Shown piece by piece: positions 19,902 to 32,900 of a DNA stretch of 37,419 bases. The notes under the pieces are model-generated. The model had not been told where the DNA came from and made no database searches. It worked only from the letters and a program-made list of their open reading frames with translations. Position numbers and translations under genes: made by a program. Each line of letters opens with the position of its first letter. Within the stretch, counting starts at the first letter, position 1. This DNA comes from Priapulus caudatus (Eukaryota; Priapulida; Priapulimorpha; Priapulimorphida; Priapulidae), in NCBI RefSeq assembly GCF_000485595.1, contig NW_014577707.1, forward strand, positions 14,580 to 51,998. Reading direction: 5' to 3'.

Positions 19902-20504
19902 NNNNNNNNNNNNNNNNNNNNNNNNNNNNNNNNNNNNNNNNNNNNNNNNNNNNNNNNNNNNNNNNNNNNNNNNNNNNNNNNNNNNNNNNNNNNNNNNNNN
20001 NNNNNNNNNNNNNNNNNNNNNNNNNNNNNNNNNNNNNNNNNNNNNNNNNNNNNNNNNNNNNNNNNNNNNNNNNNNNNNNNNNNNNNNNNNNNNNNNNNNN
20101 NNNNNNNNNNNNNNNNNNNNNNNNNNNNNNNNNNNNNNNNNNNNNNNNNNNNNNNNNNNNNNNNNNNNNNNNNNNNNNNNNNNNNNNNNNNNNNNNNNNN
20201 NNNNNNNNNNNNNNNNNNNNNNNNNNNNNNNNNNNNNNNNNNNNNNNNNNNNNNNNNNNNNNNNNNNNNNNNNNNNNNNNNNNNNNNNNNNNNNNNNNNN
20301 NNNNNNNNNNNNNNNNNNNNNNNNNNNNNNNNNNNNNNNNNNNNNNNNNNNNNNNNNNNNNNNNNNNNNNNNNNNNNNNNNNNNNNNNNNNNNNNNNNNN
20401 NNNNNNNNNNNNNNNNNNNNNNNNNNNNNNNNNNNNNNNNNNNNNNNNNNNNNNNNNNNNNNNNNNNNNNNNNNNNNNNNNNNNNNNNNNNNNNNNNNNN
20501 NNNN
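19902..20504. other. Assembly gap (603 Ns)
   Basis: No readable bases. The gap cuts the right TIR of the transposon, and the bases on its far side do not continue that TIR. Confidence 1.
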
Positions 20505-21728
20505 ATAAAATAATAAAATAGAACAGACGAAATCGCGCCCCGAAAACTCACGCGCGCCCTCGAGACCAAATGGTGGGGCCCGCCTTTCTCCCGCACACGG
20601 GCGGGGGGCCGACAATACCAACTGATCAACATTGCAAGCACACACGGTCCCACGCGTAAAAACTCATAATTCGACTCTAACCTTTTGAAATATTTGATTA
20701 TTGAGATCTTTGATTTTCGCACTTTTGATTTCGATTGTCAGATTCTCCGTATTATGGATTTATGATTTTGAATTTTTGACATTTGATAATTGTTGGATTT
20801 TGCATGATATTTTGATTATTTGATTAAAATCGAATATTTTCGACAAGAACAATTTCTTCGATACATTTTCTCGAATATTCGTTTTTTATTTTTATTTTAT
20901 TTTATTTCTATTTTTTATTTTATTTTTATTCCGTTTGGATTTTGACAATAATCTTAGATTTTTGATTTTGAAATCTTTACGAAAATTCTGACTAATGAGA
21001 AGTCTCGTTTTGAATTTCGAATATTATATTGTTTCTTGTATAATATTTATTTCTCGTATGCAATCTAATTTTTATGCATTGTCATATTATTATTTCAAGA
21101 GGTTAAACATGTAAAGCATGGGCAGAGCAGTGCCCATAGGAGATTGGTCGAATAATCCCACCACTAAGCCAGTCATAAATGCTTGATAGATACGCTGAAG
21201 TCGGTCAAGACGCTATATCGCGATCCCTAGGTACTTCTCGACGAGCGGGAAGAGATCTGGAACGATAGATAGTCCGACTACCATCCCTGAGTACATCGGT
21301 CAGCCCAATGCTGGCTGATCTCCCAGAATTGATATATCTAGCAAGAGGATCTAGAGAATGCGAGCTATACCTATAAACGCCTAGTACTGCGAGTACGCCT
21401 CGCCTCCCCATTTTTATTTTTATTTTTATTTCGTTTTGATTTTGAATTTGATTTTGATTTTGATTTCGATTTCGATTTTGAGTTCGTTTTGAATTTGATT
21501 TTTATTTTTTTTATATTTTTTTTTCGTTTTTTTTTTGCTTTTATTTATTTCAGAGGTAAAATTGTAGTGGCAGCCCTGGGCAGTGGGCCACCATAAACCA
21601 GTCTATGCTAGTAGTCGCTCGCAGCTAGATCGGATCCCTATACTTTTACGAGCGGAAAGATGGCGAACGTGTAGCGTCACTGACACGTAGCCAATGCCCT
21701 ATCCAGATTATATTATAGAGATCAGTGG
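20505..21728. other. Compositionally distinct segment, possible misjoined or foreign DNA
   Basis: The segment opens with a GC-rich patch (about 20525-20625), then long TTTTATTTT/TTTTGATTT runs. Embedded in these are two related non-coding blocks, 21115-21280 and 21560-21665. Both share the order GGGCAG, GATCCCTA, TACTT, CGAGCGG(G/A)A(A/G)AGA. No ORF looks real. The style differs from both flanks. Confidence 0.45.
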
Positions 21729-21799
21729 GCCTAACCCTAACCCTAACCCTAACCCTAACTCTAACCCTAACCCTAATCCTAACTCTAACTCAAACCCTA
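21729..21799. repeat. Degenerate interstitial telomeric repeat (CCCTAA)n
   Basis: About eleven CCCTAA units with CTCTAA and TCCTAA variants. C-strand orientation reading left to right means the former chromosome interior, if this was a telomere, would lie to the right. Confidence 0.85.
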
Positions 21800-23490
21800 T
21801 TTAAACAAATATATAAACAATTTAATTTTTAATTGTTGTAAAAATTAATTGCTGTTGTAAATAAATCATGTTTGCTGTTGTAAATAAATCATGTAAATAT
21901 TGGCGATAATTGGAAAAAAAATGTTAAACAGATAAAGATAGAAAAATACAGAAAACAGAAAAATAACAAACCCCACTGGCTTTCAGGCGCGACGTCAGCG
22001 CCCTCTCTAATGAAATTTATATCCATCGTCAAGTTGGATTGCAGACGACAAGTAGCGTAGCAAAGAGCAAGGAGTTCGTTAAGCAAAGCAAGCATTTCGT
22101 TAAGCAAGCAGTTACTAGCAAAGAGTTCGATCGGTAAAAATTGTAAACGTTTTTATATCTAAATTTGGCAGTCGCATTATAGTTACTAGTAGAACACAAA
22201 GCGATACAATGAAGTTGACTAATATTGCACCTCATTAGTCTAATTGAAGTTAATAATAATACTCTACTGGGCTGTGTACGTCATACTGATTACTCATACT
22301 CATAGTCATAGCCTCTAGAACTATATGTATATGTATGTATGTATGAACGGGAACCTTTAGATCGGTATTTCCCTTTTTATTTTTGAGTTTCCCACCGGTA
22401 ATTTCACTTTACCGGGAGATTTTGTTCCGGAGCTTCCAGGCTGATTCCAAGTAATGTTTAACCTGCTCTACCCAATCCCCATAACATCTATGTTCATTTA
22501 GCCCCAAGATGGTGAGCATCGCCTGCCTTTCCTCCAGCTGTGCAGGGGTGCAGGAACTATAGTACTATAGTATTAGTAGGCTAGTTCTAGAGTTCTAGGC
22601 TATAGTTCTATAGAGCTATATCATGTACGTCATGTATTGAAACTGGTTTCATAAATTGCCAAAATTCGTGACGAATCTCAGAATCTTGATTGTTCGCTAC
22701 TTGACAGTTACCCTTTTACAGTTAATCAATAAAGCGTTTAATAAATACTAATATAGTATAGGCATAATTATAGTTACTTAGATTTATGTAAAAGATATAT
22801 GAAATTGATATCCATCGTCAAGTTGGATTGCAGACGATGCACTATAATCAATAGTGACGATAATCAACGATAATCAACGATAATCAACGATAATGCTACT
22901 ATAATCAATAATAGCGTTTAATAAATACTACTATAGTATAGGCATAATTATAGTTACTTAGATTTATGTAAAAGATATATGAAATTGATATCCATCGTCA
23001 AGTTGGATTGCAGACGACAAGTAGGGCCTAGGGGTTAGCGTTAGCAAAGAGTTTGATCGGTAAAAATTGTAAACCGTTTTTATGTCTAAATAAATTTGGC
23101 AGTTGCATTATAGTTACTAGTGCAGATGGGGTCGTTGTCATATCAGGTACTACAGATATGTACCCGAGGTAGTTTTAGGTTGTAATTAGTATTATGTTTA
23201 TATTTTTATATGAGGTATGTTTAGGGTTAGGGTTAGGGTACACTTAATTCTGTAGTACAAGTCTGGTACACTTTGTGTATACATATATATGTACCTCGGG
23301 TACATATCTGTAGTACCTGATATACGACAACGACCCCTTGAGCGTTACTAGTAGAACACAAAGCGATACAATGAAGTTGACTAATATTGCACCTCATCAA
23401 TTTTAGTCAATGAAGGTGACTAATACAGGACACATCACTGGTATGGTCTGCCATTGAAATTTTCTATATTTGTGTTTTTTATCATAGAAA
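21800..23490. repeat. Segmentally repeated intergenic DNA upstream of the SIX6OS1-like gene
   Basis: A 45-bp motif containing TATCCATCGTCAAGTTGGAT occurs three times (about 22018, 22808, 22988). A ~110-bp block recurs at about 22730-22840 and 22912-23020. The block 22116-22234 recurs at 23048-23398, interrupted by an insert. Small tandem runs occur at 21842-21895 and 22856-22895. No coding region recognised. Confidence 0.75.
23122..23343. mobile_element. 222-bp TIR element with 9-bp TSD and empty-site paralogue
   Basis: The ends are inverted repeats of about 45 bp (GGGGTCGTTGTC... and ...GACAACGACCCC), flanked by GTTACTAGT at 23113-23121 and 23344-23352. The paralogous block at 22116-22234 has one GTTACTAGT and no insert. 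The interior holds three TTAGGG units (about 23219-23238). The 8-9 bp duplication suggests a hAT, MULE or Merlin type. Confidence 0.88.
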
Positions 23491-26400
23491 ATGTTGTCAA
23501 TATCTCAAGTTTGTCACAGTGTTGGGTCTGAGTTCTACTCATCTCTTTGTGGAATGCCAGATGGAGAGCTAGACAAGATCATCAAATCTCTTGGTATAAT
23601 ATTGTTTAGTTTACATGCACATTCGTTTGAGATTAGCAGAGCAGAAATTATAGCCTTTTGTGAACGAGATAACTAGCTTTTAGTATGTACTTGTTGTAGC
23701 CCTCATGTTGTTTGTGGTTACAGCTTTTGTATAGTGACCATTTGTACCACACATACATTGAACTGTAAATTATATTGTGGAAGTTAGTGAATCACACAAC
23801 TTTACACATTATTTTGGCATGGATAATTCAAGACATTTTCATTTTTTGTTTTGCTAATCTAATTTTATTAAACAATTTCCACAGAATTTGAGAATCAACA
23901 GCATGCCAAAGTGATTGCCAAGGAGGAGCAGAACATCATTGGTATATCCCCGAATACTACATTTTTGCCTATTATATTCTTTCAGCCAGCTCTTGCAAAT
24001 TGCCAGTATATATTGTAGTGATTAACAATCTATAGTTAGATCGTAGCTTGAAAGTTGGTTTCAAAATGTAAAAATTGTAAAGTAGGTAATTAAAGCCTCA
24101 CAATGCGCATCCAAACGCTGAAATTTCTCCAGTACTAGACTAGCAACTACTTTGTGGCATGCATAATCACACTACCTTATGACAAAATAAACTCTAGTTC
24201 CTCCCATTTGACTGCGCGTTCCCAACAAGAAAGAGGTGCGAAATCAGGTAATCAGGCGCCAACGCTAACTTGTTTCAAACAACATAACATCGACTTGGTT
24301 TGGTGACGTCACATGTTTCTATCTTTGCTGCGCCCGTACCGCTGTACCGCGCCACCGCTGCACGGTTGCTTGGAGATTGGGGAAACTGTCAACAACATCG
24401 GAGAATTTCAACAACATTGGAGGTATTTTCAAAATACCTTTTATAAGACAATGCGCAGTGAAATTGGAGGAGCTAGAGTTTATTTTGTCATAAGGTAGTG
24501 TGATTATTCATGCCACGAAGTATTTGCTAGTCTAGTACTGTAGAAATTAGCGTTTGGATGCACATTGTGAGCCTTTAAGTATAAGCCTAAGATATAATTG
24601 ACTTGAAAAATTTACATTTTTTGTGCCTATATGATTTATAGTGTGATCAGGATTCTTGAAATACTTCTTACATCTATACATCTTCAGACACAAAATATTC
24701 TGTTTGACTGATCGATAGAAGTGTACCTATAAAAGTGACATGACTTGTGTGTGGGTGCGGGTGAATTTTAAAAGCTATTCTAATTCCTAATGAAAAAAAT
24801 ACTGCATTCATGATAGTTTGGTTTTAAATTAGCATCAATTTCAACCGGGGGGGGGGGTCCAGGGGGTCCGGACCTCCCCCCCCCTGCTCGTGCAGAAAAC
24901 GCAACTGAGGGGGTTTAATTTCAAAAAATTTTGGTGGGAGGGCACACCCCCCTTTCGCGTGCTCGCAAGTTTGGGTTACGATCAGACCCCCCCCCCCTCC
25001 TGGTACAAATCCTGTACACGCCCCTGTCAACATGTCGTCACGTCTGCGTTTCATCATGTCAGTGTGTCTGCAGTGCTTCAGTGGGCAAATGCTTATGCAT
25101 TAAGTCAATGAAAATGGTTTAGCTATAGAAGGTGCATTGGAAAAGAAGCAGATGGCCTTCATAGATATACAGCAAGAGATATCTGAGATTGATGCAAATA
25201 CAAAGCGTACCTACAAGCAGTTCACGCACAATCGAGACCGCATTGAAAGGTACATACATACCATTACTCGATCAAGTCACATGCATGACTTAATTAGCTT
25301 AAATCCATAATCTTTCCAAATAAGAACCTGTATATAATACGTATTAATAACCCCCCAAATTCAGTGGATGCAACATATATGCTATTGTGCCCATTTTAGC
25401 AGAATGTTCTAAAGCATAACAACAGTGCAGTTGCGTAAACTTATTGTACCTTATATTGTTTGCAGCTTGAAGAATGATACAGAGTTGCTCGTCAGACACG
25501 AAAAGACACTGATTCAGCAGCTGGAGCAGATGAAGCAGAGCAGTGAACAGGAGCTGTAATTTTACACTATCAATTACCATGCATTCTTTCAATCTTTACT
25601 CTCGGCAACATATTAACATTAACCATTTTTACTGAGACTTAATTTAGATCATTTTCATGGAATGTTTGAAATTTTAGTGAGACTGAGTCACCTAACATTA
25701 TAAAAATAATTCAGGTTTTGGTAGGCTCAACAGACATTTACATTGGTGGCTTAAAATAACATGACTTGTTTAACATGTTAGATTCTGTTAGGCACATATG
25801 CTAATTTGGCTACTCTAAAATAGATTTACATAGGTTTACATTTCATAACGTGATATATAAAAATGCACATCACATACTATTGCATAAACAGAAATCCTGA
25901 TCATGCAGCCAAAATTTGAGGCAAAGGGTCTTTATTTTTTGATTTTTTTAATTTCGTATTGTAGCAACCTCCATAATCTACTAGGCTATATTATTGTAAA
26001 CGTTCGTACATCTATGTCACAGTATAGAGCAACAGAAGGTTGTGGAGCACTACACTGCTGTGGCATTAGACTATGAGCAAAAGTACCAGAGCTCACCATT
26101 TGCTCAGCAACTGCAGAAGAAAGTAGAAGCAGTAACTTGTGTTGAGGAGCAGGTGAAATGTAACGAGGACCATCTTAACCGGGTTAAAACTCTTATAGAG
26201 GCTTTGAACTTGTCAGGTGTGGTATTCATTTACATTGTATATTAGTTGGTGTTTATAATTTCTAATAGGTTAATGAAAATTTAATTTAATTTGTGAAATA
26301 TCTAGAGATAGTTATCATCTATATATATTTGTTGGGGTATGAATTTATAAGTACAATTTGACTCCCTAGTGGTTATAATATTTATAATTTCCAGGAGTTG

Positions 26401-29400
26401 AATAAATGTTGAAAGAGATTAAAACTTGCTTTTCCATATGTTTCATGTTCAAGACTTGCCATTTAAGGATATGAGCAATATGATTGTCAAAGTGTATCCT
26501 TTTATTGCTACATGTTCATGGTAAAATGGGGGCTTGCTTCTCAAGCAAAATACCTGGTAAGGTGTATTCACCAGTTATTTCTATGTAGAAGCTAGAGGCC
26601 ATGCTTTTCCGTGTTGATTTAACTGTGTGGACAGTGCTGCATTGAGAATTGACACTGTTTCAATTGAATCTGCAATATGGAAGCAGAAGTCTGTGTGTGA
26701 AGCCACTAGATTTAAGATTGACAACATGATGGCTAAAAAGAACTCAGATTTGCAGGTAACAATTTGTTGTATAGATAAAAATTTAGATACATGTTTCCAA
26801 CAGATGCAACACTGATATGTACATTTCATATCTATTGATTAGCTCTTTTGAAAAGGCGGTTTCTCTTGCATTCTGCATTCCTGCTTTCATCAGTGAATAT
26901 CTTTTATTAATGAAATTCATTCTTTAGTATGTTTTCTATGGGGATGTCACAAAAGAATAGGACCATAAAGTTTCTAGATAGTGGTAACGATTAAGAGACT
27001 GCGTGTGCGCTGGCTTTGGTTGGAAATGACAGACTACTTGCAATCTGTGCATGACTACTTATACAGGCTTTCCAGCGGCCCTAAAATTCCTCAAAATTCC
27101 TAAAATTTTGAGCTCGCCCTAAAATTCCTAAAAAAACTTTAAAAATGTATGCAATTCCTAAAAAAGGGCTAAAATTTTATTCAAATTCCTAAAAAAAAAA
27201 AATTCACAGATATGTTTGGAGTTTTTGCTAATGAGATGATGAACTTTTGGTTTGTAATTATGTCTAATGCAGGTTCTCCAACCATTCCTGATTCTGCGGA
27301 ATCATTACGATTTCTAGGCTTAATTTCCGCATTCTGCAGCGGCAAGGTTATATTCCTCATTTCAGTTGCACTGTACAAAATTTGCACTGATTGTTCGCAT
27401 TGTTCGCTTGGACACATAGTTTTTTTGTCTACGGTAAATGGAACAGCCTAGTCAAACAGGCGCTGTCTGCAAGGTGTCGCGTAGTTTGTCTGCTAATCAG
27501 ACAAGGGTTGTAGGGTTGAGTCTAGGGTTGAGATAGTGTTATCAGACATGAGAATATGGCCCACAATATGCCTCAGAATGCAGGAAAATGGCTTAAATAT
27601 TTCAAAATTTTCTGGGGGGGCATGTCCCCAGAGCCCCCCTAGCACTGGCATGCTTACGGCACGCGGGCCTGCCTGCGGCAGCCAAGGTACATTTCGCCCC
27701 CCACCCCATCAATTTCTGAATACGCCACTAGTTACTGATCACTGCGGGAACATTTCGTATTTGGAGTTCACAGGGTTGGAGACCCTGCTAATGGATGTTT
27801 TCTAGTTATCTTTATACAGAGTAAGTATTGTGACTCAGTCTACCAGTGATTCCTAAGCTTCAATGTCTGATTATACGACCCTGTTCCTGGCTGGATGTAC
27901 AAGACATGCCTAATTTGCATGAAACTTGATGATGTACTTGGAGGATAGGAATAGCTGGTAGACTGGACACATACCACATAGAACTGTATCTGTAAGTTAA
28001 CACGTTGATGTTTATGAAAGGTAAGTGACTTATTTTATCCCTAAAATGTTTCGATTCATCCCTAAAAAATTCCTAAAATAGCCCTAAAAAAACCTTAATT
28101 TCTCCCTAAAATTAGCCATAACATGTTGTCGAGGACTGCTGGAAAGCCTGCTTATATGCACTGGGCTTTGATATTACGTAGGTGTGCAATTTTAAATGAT
28201 CAATAGGTTTGCATGAGCTGTGAGCATTGTGGTTGCTGTCAAGGTAATGTGCCCACAGTCATGTAAGTAAGATTTTATTGGTTTGTGATCATATTCTCTG
28301 TATATTGAAACAGCTACTGGAGCAGAAGCAACGCCGTCTACAATCGGTTGCAGATCAGCTGAAAGCAGAGAAGGAAAATATGCAGGCCAGGATAAAAGAG
28401 GCAGAGAATCTTGCCCAGTCAGACAAAGTGGTAGCACAGAGAGAACTGGTAGGTATCAAGAACTATGGCATTGTTAGCATGTCATAATTAAAAGCTTACA
28501 ATCGTGGAATTAAAAAAACAGGGTTTTTACTATATATCGATCAATATGCAGTTTTGATGCATATATTTGATGCTGATCGATCATACATTTTCATACTACT
28601 GGAAATAGTAGGCCCTATACACATTACTAGTTACACCTCTTCTATATTCTGAATTTCAGAATGCTCAAGCAGCAGAGAGTAGCAACTTGGGAAGCGGAAG
28701 TCTTGAAGACATGCAGACAAGCATTCAGCAGATGTCTAGTGAAATGGTTCCTGTTTCAGGGTCTCTAATGTCCAAGCAGTGTACTTCCCAGGGTAGCACT
28801 CCACGAGCTAGCATTCTTCAGCTTATTGTTCCACAGCTTGGCACTCAAAGCTCTAATATTCCACAGCTTAACGTTCTACAGCCTAGCATTCCAGAACCTA
28901 GCATTCTTCAGCATAATGTTCCACAGCCTAGCACTCCACGAATTAGCATTCCACAGCTTAATGTTCCACAGCGTAACACTCCACGACCTAGCATTCCACA
29001 GATTAATGTTCCACAGCCTAGCACTCCAGAACCCGGCATTCTTCAGCATAATGTTTCACAGCCTAGCACTCCACGAATTAGCATTCCACAGCTTAACACT
29101 CCAAGACCTAGTATTCCACAGATTAATGTTCCACAACCTAGTACTCCACGGCCTAGTATTCCACAGTTTAATGTTCCACAATCTAGTACTCCACGGCCTA
29201 GTATTCCACAGTTTAATGTTCCACAATCTAGTACTCCACGGCCTAGTATTCCACAGTTTAATGTTCCACAACCTAGTATTCCACAGTTTAATGTGCCACA
29301 GCTTAGCACCCCACAGATTAATGTTCCACAGAGTAGCACTTGTCAATCAAGCACGCCTCAACCAAACACACAGCAACTCGGGTATGTATTGTTACATTCT

Positions 29401-29943
29401 TTTTGTGGGGATATATATCTCTTGCATTCTACAATGTCAGTAAATCTGGTTCGATGGGTGTATATTTTATAATGTTCCACAGGGTTTTCAAATTATATTT
29501 TGTATTTTATTCTCAATTCTTATAAAAAAAATCGTATTTAAAAAATCAATAAGTATATAGTTTTAAAAACAACAAAAACATTGAATGTCTCAAACGCAGT
29601 GAAACAACCTAATTTTCTAGCATTTAAACAAATTGACAAACGTTATTAAAATATATTGAAAACCTGCATATAGGCTGATTAAGCTATATATGAGATATAA
29701 ATTGACCAGTGATTGCAACATGCTAATGTTAGCGTACCTGTGTTATGTTACTATGGGATGATAAATAACACAAAAATACATATGCATAATTACAATACAG
29801 CTGGGCAGATAGAAGCCAGTCACGGGTGCCTCAGATCATCGTTCCCAGATTATCGGTGCCACTCGGTGGTTGTACTCCCGTAATCTCTTCTGTTCCGGCT
29901 GCTTCACTATCACCAACCGATAAACAACAGGTTTGTATTATCA

Positions 29944-29996
<53 letters not shown>

Positions 29997-32900
29997 TGGA
30001 GAAAATTAAAGTAGCCATGCAGTCATGAATAAATAAGAATCGGATACGAATTCCTAAATCAAAAATCACGTTTTTTTGTTTTTCTGTTAGCTGTCATGGT
30101 TTTGTAGTGAATCGCCTGTAATTGTTGTGTATATTTTCTACGTGCTAACAAGTTTTGCATTATATTTGCTCTTGTGTATATGATCTCATATGTTGTTATA
30201 TTCATTCATAATACACTGCGCGCGCTTAAGGGGCCCGTTGTCAGAAACAAAATTTTTGTGTCATAAGTCTAAAGCCCGACTTTTAAAGTCCTACCATGCA
30301 ATATACGTGAAATTTTAGACTTAAAATAATCACAACTACTTGTGCTTATGTGAGCAGCAATATATATATTGTTAGTGTGGCCTTTTCTTCATTTGCTTTA
30401 CTGGTGCTTGACTATAGTTCGTCATTACTGTGATAGTGTTTGTGCTGATGCAGGGAAGCGGGGATGCTGTAAGCAGTGGAGTTGCTGCCATGATGATATC
30501 CCCAAAGCGCATGCAGCAGACAGCCAGGATAGCACCGATTCCAAAACCACGTAGTTTGCCAACACCTCCCGATATCGTCAAGGTATGTCAGTCCAACAGC
30601 TAACAATTGTCACATGCAACTAGAGCCTTGCGCTGTATGTCTATTTAGTGATTTTAGTAACATAAATTACTGGCTTTTTGTGTTTACTCTGTGTGGACAC
30701 ATAATAATGACTTGTGGCATTGATATGATGCTAGGAAATGTTATAGAGCCTATCTTAGTAAATAGTGTTGAAGATTGGTTTTCATTATTCCTATTTAATA
30801 TTAAGTACTCATAATAAGGCCATAACATAAATAATAGCCAATTAAGTATAAAGAATACAGAAACATACCGAGGTGTTATTCTTTAATCACAGCTGTATTT
30901 TGTGTCCCTTATAGCCACATCTAGTTAACTTCCCAGAAAAAACTTCATTTTCTGTGGTAGTTGGTCAGCAAGCTATGGTTGGCGTGTCTCAGTCCACAGT
31001 GTCTGGTCCCTTTGCTATGCCCCAGGAAATGAGAAGAGGTATAATATTAAATTAAATTATTTTTACTATCAAATTATTCATCTATATATGTACTACCTAC
31101 CTTTTGTCAAATGATAAGTTGAAAATGCTGTTTGTTGCAGTTTTATCGTATGATATTCATCCATGATATTTATTAAGAGTACTGATTCACTAATTATAGA
31201 TATACAAATGTCGGCAGCAATGCAGAAAATGCAGTCCCCAGAAGAAGTAAGCTGCCACTATACGGAACCTGCTGACGTGCTCTGTAATCAGCTTGATGCC
31301 AATTCCACATCTACCTTCCACGGAGATGAATTTCCAATGACCCCGACCATGTCTCCTTACAAACCAATGAGCCCTGCTCTCTCCTCTCCTCCCAACTCAC
31401 CACCTCCTCTCTGTTCACCATCGCCGAGTGTTCGGAGCATGTCTCCGGGAACAGTCTTCACACCGATGGTCATCTCGCCACATACTCCTGCATCCGCCCA
31501 GCATATAGGTAAGCCAAGCGACATCAGATATAGTGACAGCTGTTTTCGTTAATGTCAGTCCCGACCATTATAGGTTGTACGTAATAAAAGCCGGCAAAAC
31601 AAGTTTATTTTGAATCGTTTTTGTCACAGAAAAAGCTGTTAATGAATGGTTCTACAACGTGGATGCATTTCACACCGCTAGAGTGATGAGCATATACTCA
31701 ATTAATTAGGTCATTAGATTAGCTTTCTGTGCTCTTATAAGCAATACACAAAATTAGTTTACAACATTATCTACAGATTCAAACAGGACTTGCTGAATGC
31801 ACCTGGAAATCTTTAATTGAAGTTGATAAATACTTGGTTTCATAATGTGGTGATTGCAGTTTATAAATTTTAATCAGTGGTGCTATTAATTGTGCACCTT
31901 AGTATGTAACCTAAATAAACCTGAATTTAACTGAACATAACTTAAAGTTAGAGTAATCTTACTCGTTTGAAATTGGCTTAGGTGAAGGTAATAGAACAAA
32001 TAAGCCTAGTGCAGGCATGTGGGAGCAGCTGGAACACTTTAATAAGAGGGACAAATCACCTGCCTTCACCTTCAAAACACGTGACATGTATCAGTCTAAG
32101 GTAGGCTATTTCGTCAGTATCACTGCTTCCCACGTACAGGATGTGTCTTCCAGCTAAATTTTCGTTGTGGCAACCTGATCTCTTTCAATTGGGTTGGTGT
32201 GTGATTAGTACATGAGCAGCTAAAATTATATTGAACAGATAAGTCTTAAAATGTCATTAATACAGGTTGACAACGGATAATATGACTTGGATTAGTTTAG
32301 GAGAGGCCAGGATAACTGTACTTCTAAGTCTAAGAATGCGCATTGACATTATAGACTAGCAAGCATCGCATAGAACATGGTTCATGCATCTACCTAATCA
32401 ATGAATTGCATTTAAAACAAAATGTCATTTTGTGTTATTTCCGAAGAAGAAGCCATTTGAAGAGCAGGAGCCAGCAGTGGTCACAGCACATAGTGAAACA
32501 GTGTCTGGATTTACTGGTTTCACTGGGGGATTCTTTCAACCTTTTCACGCAGTGAGTGAAATTCGTTCATTTGACTGTAAATCAATATCCTTCACGATAG
32601 GCTCTATAAATGTTAGAAGTAAAACGTCTGGTTTGTCGCTGAACAAGCTGAGAGAGTTTTATTTCATGCATTTATCAAAATGTATTAAATGGTATATACC
32701 TTTTGAAATAGGTTTTATAGTCATGTGAATGCATGCATGGTGTGTGCTGAGAGTAGCTAGAGTGCTGCTTGCAGTTGTGTGGGCTGATTGAATTGCTGCC
32801 ATGCATGTCCGGTGATGCAGACACGTATGGAACCTCTTTACTAGCAGTAAATACGTTTGATTTGACTGCTTGCTCTGTAACACTGTGCCAATTAAGGAAG

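Noticed and set aside
28826-29443. Alternative-frame and antisense ORFs over the Pro/Gln exon
   Set aside because: Shadows of a 45-bp in-frame repeat. Only the +1 frame (IPQ/NVPQ) joins flanking exons in phase.
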